DNA of 64,000 nucleotides from Aricia agestis. Taxonomy: Eukaryota > Arthropoda > Insecta > Lepidoptera > Lycaenidae. Below, one piece after another: positions 46,801-58,800 of this stretch (position 1 is its first letter; every line of letters starts with the position of its first letter). The notes beneath the pieces are model-generated. The model was not told the DNA's origin, made no database searches, and worked only from the letters and a program-made list of their open reading frames with translations. The DNA is taken from the NCBI RefSeq assembly GCF_905147365.1, contig NC_056409.1, forward strand, positions 4,593,001 through 4,657,000. The letters run 5' to 3'. The position numbers were made by a program, and so were the translations under genes.

Positions 46801-49800
46801 GGTGTAACGGAGTTGCTGGCGTCACCTATTATTTTTTAATTTTGGATTCATGCCATGGCAGTCGAAAAAAGAAATAGAACGCAAGAGACTCTTATTTCCA
46901 GTAGATAACTAAAACCATATTACTGTTAATTATGCTATCAAAATACGGTCAATGCACCTTTGGTGTCACCTTTGTTGGTTGTTTTGCGATTGATTTCCAG
47001 TGCGAGTAATTTCCTATAAATACAATAAATCGTAGATAAGATAAGAAATAAGTGTTCGTACACTAGATAAGGACGTAGAGCTAAGGTGCGTTGCATGTCC
47101 GTTTAAGAAAGTTTGTATATTCTGACTCTTTGAGGAGTTAGAAAGTATTGTTCGTAGGTGTATATATTCTACGTATTACTTGTTTAATGTTTTAAGTTGT
47201 TAGGCATTATATTGCCCTATTTTTACCCCGGTTCATGATGGACCTATAAAAGCGATCAATTTAGAGCTGCATCTTCGTTTGCCCATCATCGATATTGATT
47301 TATGTTATAACATAGATTACACGGTCAGTCTGGCATCAGTTTAGTCCATCAGTCTGAGATTGACGCCAGCGGACAGAATGATAACCGGAAAGTACATAAT
47401 AAAAAAAAGATCAGTCCGTCAATCAACCGGTTACACGATCATTCTCCCGTCAGTCTGGATCAGACTGGTGGACTGAACTGATGCCAATTGGTCGAAATCA
47501 CGTTTATCTATTCGTAGCCGTTGGGTTACATTTCTTATCTTACTTAACTTCTTTTGTAATTTTCTAAATTAACTCGTTAGATATTTGCCGCTTCATACCG
47601 AGTATAATGTGGGTATTAAGGTTTTCCTCTTAAGCCCCAATTTCACCAACGACTGTTAAAGTTAACGCTCGAATTAGTATCACGTTACCTCTTTCATTTT
47701 TCTTATGAATGAAAGAGAAGACGTGACATTTTAACAAGCTGTTAACACTAACATACGTTGGTGAAAATGGGGCTAAACCGGACTGTTTCATAAGTTCTAA
47801 GTTGTAACCTCTGACCACCTACCTGCAGTATGCATAAACCGTCTGGCGTTCACGGAATCTTGCTCCATCTACGTGAGTGTGGTACTAATGTGTCGTGATA
47901 TAACGAGTTTGTGAATTGAATAAAATGGATGGAAATGAATGGATTAATTCTACTTCTCACATAATTTTAAAAGAAGAGAGACCAAAATATTTTGGTTCAG
48001 ACTTCTGAATTACAACTTATGCCGAAGCTAAGTAAATGCTAATGTGATAAAACATCCCTCAGCCCTCTGCATAAATGCAGATTAAGAGGATACACCAGGG
48101 GCTAGGGAAATGAAAAAAAGGAAGTGTAATAAGCTGTCTCCCTTACCTCAAGCCTATACCGCAGAACGCGATAGAGACAACTGCAGAAAATCAACGATTT
48201 GTTGTCCCCTGATTCCTTCTCCAAAACTTAACCGATTTAAGTACTTTTTTCATTAAAGATTAAAGAAAGGCTTGAGCTGTGTTCCTAGGTTTTATTTTTT
48301 TTGTATAATCTAGCCAAATCTGTTTTCTGGGTGTTTGAACACAGCGGAAAATCTGGCCATTTTTTTGTGTTTTTGAACGTTCATATCTTATTTAATAATT
48401 AAATTATGAAAAAAAAATAAAACATAGGGACATTGTATTAGTGGCCGTAGATATTCAAGAAAAAAATTATAACTCTACTAGCATTATCCAGGGAGGAAAC
48501 AGGGGACAGCGTTTGTATGGAAAAAAGAGCGGTGTGGACTCCTCTAAAGAGCGTTGCAAGTGTAGTTCTCCACTAAGACTATTTATTGGTTGCAATAAGA
48601 CGTTTGAGTAGTCGATAGATATCGTCATGTATGTTCATAGGCCAATTAATTCTTATTATTTGTTTTCAATCAAGTCATTTGCCTGCTCATTTCAAAAGAT
48701 CTAAAACTATTGAGGTAAGAAACTGGATTTTAACTAATTTCTTAGTAGTTAGTATCTTTAATGTTCAACGAAGACGCTTAGCAGTCCTTATGCGGCAAAG
48801 CTATCTATCAATGAAGCGACCGTGAAAACCGCTTTGTTGACATTGAATACTGAATACTGACCTCAAACTGATAATGGTAACGACACTTTACTGAGAAAAA
48901 TGTTCAAACAGGGCACTTGTTGTCAACCTTAGGCGTTATAGCTAATTAGAGCTAGCTATAAGGACTGCACACAGCACAGTTATTGGACTGGGCATTGGGC
49001 AATATAAGCTAGCTAGCTTAGTATATTGTGTACATAATTTATATGTAACATGTATAATAATATGTAATATGTATGTTAGTATCAAGTATGTTTGTCCTCA
49101 GTCCTGAGTCCTGACTCATACTCGTAACATTTCTGTCTTGTCATATTTTGAGTATAAGGGAAAAACGCTTCCGTGGTCCAGTGGTTAAGAGTGTGGTGTT
49201 GAAACATGTTATTTCCAAGTTTGATTCGGACAATGCAGGCTGATCACCTGATTGTCTGATAAGTAAGATGATCCATGCCGTCGGATGGGCATGTAAAAAA
49301 GTCGGTCCTGCGCCTGATCTCTCGCCACCGCCAGTCGTGACGGTCTTCCGTCCCACTGGGTTATGAGAAGTAAAAGGAATAGAGAGTGCTCTTGTGTACT
49401 GCGCACACACTTGGGCACTATAAAATTACTCCTGCGTAACTGGCCTGGTTTCAATGAAATCGGCCACCGTCACCGAAATTGGTGTGGGAGTTATTATTAG
49501 GGACAAACTTGCTTAAAGCATAGAGTAATAAATATCTTAAAGCATTATATTATGTGTATTTTTCCTTCACTCGTCCTAAGCATATTATTTAATATTTTGG
49601 TACCTCTCACAACATACTTTCTAATGGTGTTTCTCACTTCATTTATTCTCTTACTTTTGTCTTGAGATTGTCCATGAATGCCGTTATAATTACCTTTGGA
49701 AATTTTGGAATGCTTTAATTTTTGTCTGTTTACAACTTATACTCAATTCCTTTACTGTGCTTAGTAATTTCAAGTCTAGTATACTAACCTCTAATTACAA

Positions 49801-52800
49801 TGTAACAATATTAGTGAATATCTAATTACTTTCAATAAACCTTTGAGTCATGCGGTCATGCCTGTAGCTCTTATCAATGTTTATTAAATAATTATAGGTT
49901 GTAACTGATAACATGATTGTGGGGTTTTTGATATTACGTTTTATGGGCGAAATAGGCATAGGTGAAGGGCATAATAGTGGAAACTCATTGTCTACTCTTA
50001 CTTTAAAAAGAGTAGATAATTTATATTTAATTTATAATAGATAATAAAATTCATAAACAGAACGATTGGTGCTAAGCGTTTCAACTTTCAACAAAGAAAG
50101 AAGAATTTTGCACTGCTTTTGTTAATGCGAAGATTGTATGAAATAAACAGTAAGTACGGTAAATGATATTGTAGAGTCCATGGGCGTACCTAGGTAGGGG
50201 CAGATAAAATGTCAATTTTCCTAGCAAGTGGGAATTACAAACCTGTTACCAACTCTGCGCAAAATGAAGTGTTGAAAATAAAATATTTTTCAGTTAGATT
50301 AATAAAAAAAAATTTCATGATTTTTTAATTCAACATACCTACCAAAATAACCATATTCTCGAAACAGGTATGAGCTGCACCCCCTAGCTGAAATCCTGGG
50401 TACGCCCATGTTGTAGACCGTTATTTTCATGGGAAACTACGTTATTTTTGCTAACCTCAGATTCAAAGGTCAAGCCAGCTCAACTCTGTTTCCCGCGTCC
50501 TACATTTCTCGATTTGTTGTTAGTAAACACTAAACAGAGACCGTTGGTTTTATGAGAAGTAAAAAATAAAAATTATTCCAGTAAATTGTATGGTTAGGTT
50601 AGCTTATGATCCTTATTATTACAATTTATGATTAAAGATTTTTTTTTTTGTTTCTGGAATAAAAATAATTAGTAGACATTTCTTCACCAGTGTCGACGTC
50701 GTCGGTTTGCCATTTATTGCCTTCGAATAAAAATTATCTGCGTCTTTATCTGAACATTGATAAACCGATACTTTTCTTTTACGCATTTTCAAGTGCTTGG
50801 TAGAGTTCCTTCGTTTGTGATGGCTAATACCACTATCATAATAAACAAAACCTGGTTTTAATTCTTAGCGTATCAGTCCTAATCATGCTCTGATTATTTC
50901 TTTGGGCTACTTGTGGTATCTTATCTTTGATAGCTATTTTGCATTTCAATACGGCTTGTCGAACGCCGCGGGTCGGGTGTCAAACCTGTTTGGACAGTCC
51001 TGTGAGTCACCGGGGACCAAATAGTGTACCATGGGCGGCAGACACGTGCAGTGCTTTGATTTGAAGCTGTGTGATAATGTGTGTGAGGCTAGATACAAAG
51101 TGTACAGGCATTGCGTGAAAACTAAGAAGATGATCAAAGCCAAGTTTGATGATAGGTGAGTTATTAAATTCATCGTTCTTTGCATAAATTGAATAAATAT
51201 ATAGAGTTTGAAAGAATGGTGATTGCTGATTGGTTATACAATTATTAATATTTACGTAAATAGTGGTGATAACTTAATAAGTCTTCCGGATACATTATTA
51301 TGGCAATGCAATTCAATGTAAGACTTGTCCTTACATACCAAGATGATACCAAGCGCATACAGCCTAGTCATCAATATTTTAAGTCCTTATGAGATTGCTG
51401 TAAGGAGCCTTATTAGAATTAACTTGATCTCATTACCAATCATACAAAAACCATGGTTTAACCCAGGGGTTCCCAATCTTTTTAGCCTGCGACGCAATTA
51501 CACGTTACAATATTATTTTGTCACGGCGCCCTACTCTACCTAGCTATTCGAAAAACATACATAAATAAACACCTTTAGTGATTATTATTTATTATAGTTA
51601 CGTTAAGCAGGTAAATAATAATAAACAAATACTTAATATTGTACCTGCTTTATATTATTAATATTAAGTATAATTTTATTTTATAATAGGTATTTGTGGT
51701 TTCGGATAATAATGGAGGTTCGACTCACTGCGCCCCTTTTTACTTTGGGAACCCCTGGTTTAACCAATAACAACTCTCGTAACGTGCGTCATTTTTGTCA
51801 CGAAGTAATGACATAACTTGCTTGCTTGGCTACTTGGTAATAAAGTTTATTTATTCAATTAATTATTATTATTGATAGGTTACGCATTCGAAAGCCAATC
51901 AAACGCTCGCTATTGAATGAATAAACTTCAGTAAAAAAACTTAGAAACGGGCCAAAACCAAAGCCTCCTTTGAATACCTTCATTGTAATAATTCCTAGTG
52001 CGAAACTGTCATCTACCGTTACACAAATTAGGGACATCAGCTCAGTTAGAAAGTGCGGTGTGTGTTACAGCGTGTGCACTAGTTATTATATCTCTGGCCG
52101 GTGGCCCGTGACTCATCATCAGCCTTTCGGAAATTCCACTATCGGGTTACCAATACGGATAATAAAAAGCCGCTTAGAAGGACATTGAGCACGCTATTAT
52201 TTTTCCGAAGATTCTTTGTGACCTTGAAATTACGGATGCTCCTAGGACCTAGAAGGACGTGACACCTTTTTGTCGTCTTCTCAAAAGCCGCTGACCTTGA
52301 AATTAGGGATGTTCCTAAAAAAGAAGAATAAGGACGCCTTATTCTTGTTCTATTGTTTATGTTGGCCTCGTTCAGTTGCTTTGACGCCATTTATATAAAT
52401 TAGACACCAAGTGCCTGTAGGCATGTGCAAACAAACTAGTGAGGGAAAGGTTCCTACTTCCTAGCTGTATTCCAATATTTAGAAGTGGTTAAAAATTAAA
52501 TTTACACACAGCTTCAAGTACGGTAATTTACTCGATCGATCTTAATTGTGCCAGAGAAAATGCGTATTCAATCTTTTTATCCAGCATTCCTTATTCAGGT
52601 TTTTCAAGGTCTTCGCGCGTGTGGCTCTCACTTACCAGGTGATAGAGAAATTAATGTCATCAATCAAGTAGTTTTTGTCTCTCGTTTTTACCTGCAACAT
52701 CGTCTACAATCTACGCCACCATTAGGTACCAACTAAGTGATAATCTGATAATGATTGTTAACTATATCAATTAGGGTAAAAACTACGTATTATAGTTTTA

Positions 52801-55800
52801 AGGCTAACAAACCTTTGAAAACAAGTAACTTGCTAATTGCTATAATAATTAATCAATACGTATTACAAGCAATTCGACTGTAAACTTTAATTGAATCAAA
52901 TTAATTGTGAGCGATGAACGGAATTCCCTTCGTCTGTTATTGATAAACCCATGAATCATTGTCTAGTTCCCATATCTGTTCGGTACCACATAAAAGGCAA
53001 GGCCAACCGGCGTAAGTAAACTTTGAACTTCATGCTTCAAACCGTAAGCTTTCAACTTCAAAAGTTTAAAAGTTTCTACCCCCCTGACGAAAAAAGAGAA
53101 GTGTTTTTTGATCATTCTGATTGTTTGTGTGTGTATGTCCGTAGCATCGCATCGATTTTGCCGATTTTGATATATTTTTTTATTTGAAAGGCGACATGAT
53201 CAAGAGTGCTCTTAAATTTAACATCATCAGCCTGCTCACTGCTGGTATATTACAGGTCTTTTATTACTTAATTTATTAATTTATCATTGTTTTTAGAGTT
53301 CCGAATCCAAAGGGTAAAAACGGGACCCTATTACTAAGATTTCGATGTCTGTCCGTCTGTCTGTCTCTAGGCTGTAACTCAAGAACTGCTATAGCTAGAC
53401 TTCTGAAATTTTCACAGATTGTGTACCTATCATAAATTATAATATCTATTGCCGCTATAACAACAAATACTAAAAATAAAATAAATTAAATATATCAGGG
53501 AGGGCTCCCATACAACAAACGTGTTTTTTTTTTGCTATTTTTTGCTCGATATCAATAACGGCAACACATAGGCACTTGAAATATTCATGAAATACTCAGT
53601 TACATATTTTGTACTTTTATAATTAATAATAAGATTCAAATAAATTAAATAATAAAGGGGCCTCCCATACTAAAGACACAATTTTCAGCCTGTTTTTGCT
53701 CTATTGTGGTACGGAACCCTTCGTGCGCGAGTCCAACTCGCACATGGCCAATTTTATTGTTTCTATTGCATTTAGCTAATTATCTTTTGAATTGACATAC
53801 ATTAATATTGTCAATACTTGTATAAAATCATCAATATTATTCTGAACTGTTCCAAAATCCTGTTGACAGTTGACACAGATGAATGCGAATAACTGTTATG
53901 GCTTGGAGGTTAAAGCAAAACGAACTTTACAGCTACACGTTTAGGTTTATTTTGGTTCGCGCTTATGAGTTTATTGTCTCGCCAGTCGTTGACCCCAGAG
54001 TATAATATATTTTGTGAGGTCAAGGACATATTATCAATGAAATGTGTCATCTCTTGTATTAGTGGGTTAAGTTGTATGATAATTGATAGGATTGGATTAA
54101 AAAATTAGGTCTTTTTTTATCATCATCATCAGATGTTTGTTTATATTTTGTAGGTAGTTTAATAAAGGTGCTCATAATAAATCTGGGTATATGATAAAAT
54201 AAAAAATTACATCAAAATTCACAATACATATTTATAATTTATATTTACTTCCTAGAAAACCACAGAAATTTATCTGTTTTGTAATTTTCTAATACTATTG
54301 TCTATTGCTAAGCTACTTTGAAAGGTACTTCTTAGTTTATTGGATATAATTGCAAATGAGAAATGTTAACAAATTTTACTATACTTAAGCATAAATTTTA
54401 AGGTGATTGATAATAATCATTGATAGTAATAATCCTTTATTGGAATGGATAATGCGGGGCTAAAACGGTCGCTTTGAAGAATCATGATATGAATCATAAT
54501 ATGATTTAATTTTTCTAAAATCGCAAAATGCAACTCTGCTTGCAATTCATTTCTGTATTTTTGTACTGATTTGACATTTGTCAGTTTGACAGTTTTGACA
54601 ATTCATTTGCTGAATTGATTGAAAGGAATTGCTATATGTGACCATTTTAGCCCCGCTGGGGACATACGAAGATGATTGATAAGCGTTCATTGATGCCAAG
54701 ATATTTCTTTCTCTACGTTATAGCCAACCATAAACCAGCCTTACCAATAGTTAAACATAATATTATTTTGTAGCGATACAATCGTAGTATAACTTGAATC
54801 TTGATTTCATTCCACTTTCTGTTCCAACTGTTTAGAATGGTATTTTCACATTTGTTGACATGGCAGTCGTGGCCGAGCGGTTAAGGCGTCTGACTAGAAA
54901 TCAGATTCCCTCTGGGAGCGTAGGTTCGAATCCTACCGACTGCGAATATTTTTTAATTTTCTTTTTTTTTTGTTTCAGTCTCGTCAGAAAACATGCGGGA
55001 GTCAACGTGGCAGACGACAACGGCTACACACCACTACACCACGCTTGTCTACAGGGTCATAAGTGAGTTCTTTCTTTAATAAACACTGGATAAGATTGTT
55101 GGCGTATTAGAAATTGTATGGTCGTATTTATAGAGCCAGTATGGAGGCAACAAAAATCTGACCTCGCTTAAAACAAAGTATTAATAATACACCAGTAACT
55201 ATTTACTTTTTTAGTAATTTGTGCTAATGTGGTACATGTTTCACTGAAAATACGTCATCTTCATTAATTTTAATGACTACGAGATATATAAACTAGTTAG
55301 TTTTTCCATGTCTTTGCTCATGCGATAACAAACTCTACTTATAACTTATATAATACTAAAACTATACTAATATTTTAAATTCTATTATGTACTAAAAGGA
55401 AGAGGATTCATTAGTATTTACTAATGAATCCTCTTCCTTTTACTCATCAATATTGTAATTTTAGAGAGATAGTACGGTTACTGCTAGCGGCCTACGCGTC
55501 ACCGAACATCCCGGATAAGAAGGGAGCCACCCCCTTACATCTTGCGGCCTGGAGGGGGGATGTCCACATCGTGTGCATGCTCCTAGCGCACAACCCTCCT
55601 GTTGATGTTAACCAGAAGGTAGGTTTAGAAGAGGTCAGAAGAGCGGCCCTTGGTGTTGCCTACGAGAATGTCACAGAATCCCGATGAGATTGCTATCCAA
55701 CCAAAAAAGGAAGACACAGAGATAGTTTTACTTTCACAAAAAACTGCCAAAGACTACCCATGTTTCATCATTCTTATTCCAACAGACGCACGACAACGAG

Positions 55801-58800
55801 ACGGCTCTGCTCATCGCGGCGCAGTTCGGTCACAGCGAAGTTGTGGCTGAGCTCATCAACAACGGTGCTGAAGTCAACATCAGGAACATCAAGGACGAGA
55901 GCGCGTTGGACCTAGCAGCTCACTACGGGAGGTTAGATGCTTCTGGTACTTTGTTAAAAGTTTTAGGTTAAAAGATAAGGCAAAGGAATACATCGAACCT
56001 AGTAGCAATGTGTTAATTGCCACGAAAGTTAATAAGTTTTTTGATTAATGGTCTACAGTCTACACTCTACGGTATTATCGTCGACTTCATCATGCTCTTC
56101 GTCAACATCATCAAATTCATGTAGATTGATCTCCTTATAACATGTTCAATTTTGCTGTTCTATGTATTAACGTAGATTCAACGTCACTAGTCACACCTTT
56201 GGCCTACAGTCTCCATTCTCCAATCTCCAGCCTCTACTATCCAACGTACGTTTTCCGATTTAGCCAAAACCCTGCAAAACTGAAACGTCTATCTATTCGT
56301 CAGGTTAAAAACAGTCCAGCACCTGATACAAGTGGAACCAAGTCTTGTCCAGCCGTACAAATACCCCAAGTGGAAGCTGTGGAAGTTCTCCACTACTCCG
56401 CTACATAGAGCCAGTAAAAACGGTCAAGTGTGAGTATACAGCTTGTATTAACCTAGGCATGTGAAGGTGCCATCTATAATATAAAAATGAGTCGCTGAAT
56501 GTGTTGCTAAGCGCAAAACTCGAGAACGGTTGGACCGATTTCGCTAATTCTTTTTTTAAGATATTCCTTGAAGTACGAGGATGGTTCTTACGGAGAGAAA
56601 AATTCTAAAAAAAAAACCTGAAAAAGTTTAAAAACAACACTTTTCTATATAATCACTCCCATACAAAAGGTTTGTGATAATACTTAAAAGTTAAAATTCA
56701 AATATATAAAAATGGATTTTCAATTATGTTAGTGACGCTAAAACTCGAAAACGGCTGAACGGGTTGGGCTAATTTTACTCTTAAAATATTCGTAGAAGTC
56801 CAGGGAAGGTTTTAAAGTGACAAGAAGTTCACCGGGACAGCTAGTATAAATATAAATATTATGTGAGGTACGATCTTCAGGCACTTATAGTATATGCCAT
56901 CACGGGAACGTGAACGTTACTAGGTTTTGATTGTTAAATTTCAAAGCTTGAGCTAACTAGGTCACTTTTAAATATGTAACACTGGATGTGTGAATTTATC
57001 TCTATTGTTCATATGGCTACAGCCATTCTTCTAAGTAGGGTGAGAAAGGACCCTAGTTTTCGTTCAACGCAATTATTCACAATAATTCCCGTCTGACTTG
57101 GATTCAAAAACTTATCGCGCTTTTTCATTTCAGTTTTCGAATTCAAATCGAAAAGTAATTGTGAATCAATGTGCTATTCTCAATTCTCGACCGCAGGCCA
57201 TCAGATGGCCAAAAATCGGTAGTTTGAACAACAAATCATACCATAACATTTTGATGTTTATCAGTCTTCACTATTTATCTTTTAATGTAAATATATGTTA
57301 ATGCAAAAGGGTGTGCTATTCACATGTATTCATATTCGTTTGTTCGTTATTGCGCTCCGATAGGCGCGGTGAGAAGGGTTATGTTTATGATTCATATGCC
57401 TATGCTAATTTTGATATAATATTAAGTTGTATAGTATCATCACTGTATACTTGAAAGAACTCAGCATACATTACCTAGTTGCCTCGTATCTGAGTGTAAA
57501 GTCTAATAACAAGGGCATTTTTCAAATATTTATAGTATTTTCTATTGCAGAAACATGGGACGAGATAAAAGTCCAAAAAACTGCTAAACAAGAGGCAACA
57601 TTTCAAATAATTGTATTTAATCCAAGGCTACTGCCCACCTTATTGATATTTTTATTACTATTTTGTTAGTCATAATTAACATCATTAATATCTATCTTTA
57701 GCTGCTTTAGCTACAGTAAATTTTACATCATTTTGTACAAGCTTAATAGCTTTTTCCAATTAATTTTATTAGATTTTACAGCGACAAATCTGCGTGCGGT
57801 AAATACAATTTAAAATGTACATTTGTAACGGTATCGTGTTGACTCGTTAGTTTCACGCTCATGCATATTCACGGTGCACTGATTGGCGTTATGGAAGGCG
57901 CTTGCCTGTTGGCTGTTGCCTTATCAATACAAACCCTACGTACAATATACAATCCATCCATACTAATATTATAAATGCGAAAGTGTGTCTGTCTGTCTGT
58001 GTGTCCGCCTGTCTGTCTGTCTGTTACCTCTTAACGCCCAAACCGCCGAACCGATTTAGCTGAAATTTCGGTATGGAGATACTTTGAGTCCCGAGGAAGG
58101 ACATAGGATACTTTTATTCCGGAAAAATGTACGGTTCCCGCGCTATAAACGAATTTTGGCGCAACGGAGTTGCGGGCGTCATCTAGTATATTTATAAATG
58201 TGACGCCTCCGTGGTCTAGTGGTATAGAGCGCGGCTCTTGACTCGGAGGTTGTGGGTTCGATTCCCGCGTTGGAAACATGTTATTTCCAAGTTTGGTTAG
58301 GACAATGCAGGCTGATCACCTGATTGTCTGACAAGTAAGATGATCCATGCGTCGGATGGGCATGTAAAAAGTCGGTCCTGCGCCTGATCTCTCGCCAGTC
58401 GTGTCGGTTGTCCGTCCCACTGGGTTATGAGAGTAAAGGAATAGAGAGTGCTCTTGTGTACTGCGCACATACTTGGGCACTATAAAATTACTCCTGCGTA
58501 GCTGGCCTGGTTTCAATGAAACCGGCCACCGTCACCGAAACCGGTGTGGGAGCTATTATTATTATTATAAATGTCAACATAACAAATCTAATACTTGAAA
58601 ATACCAGATTGTGGTATGATAGGTAATGCAAGCAATGCAAATATATAAACTTCCTCTTTACTATCTATACATATGGCACTGGCCTCTTACAAATGTTTCT
58701 TACACTACGAAATTTATACTTCGTAACTCTATCGTACTCTAACATAGCAGCAATTCTTGCGATCTTGCGAACTAGCTAAGAGTATGCTCTAAATATACTG

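Larger units (their letters stand above)
34827..54978 (+). other. Anks1: ANKS1 intron 1 (20 kb), repeat-rich
   Basis: The phase passes directly from exon 1 to exon 2, so no further exon is required. From about 34830 to 37860 I see only AT-rich unique sequence. Then follow the elements listed separately (37866-38297, 40034-40218, 40633-40945, 41492-41991, 42160-42405, 42467-42840, 43152-43201, 43653-45204, 46036-46597, 46648-46829, 47331-47486, 47634-47773, 48082-48548, 49167-49500, 50179-50410, 51464-51757, 53300-53750) and a tRNA gene at its 3' end. Confidence 0.75.

Noticed and set aside
49167..49500. A second tRNA gene
   Set aside because: It lacks the B-box part and continues into the SINE body; it is a truncated SINE head.
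54860..55066. 68-codon plus-strand frame starting at 54860
   Set aside because: It runs through the tRNA gene and the acceptor; only 54979-55062 is coding.
55424..55687. Reading exon 3 as a single-exon gene starting at 55424
   Set aside because: The upstream part is intron with the palindrome and the downstream part passes the donor; splice phases fit only 55465-55618.
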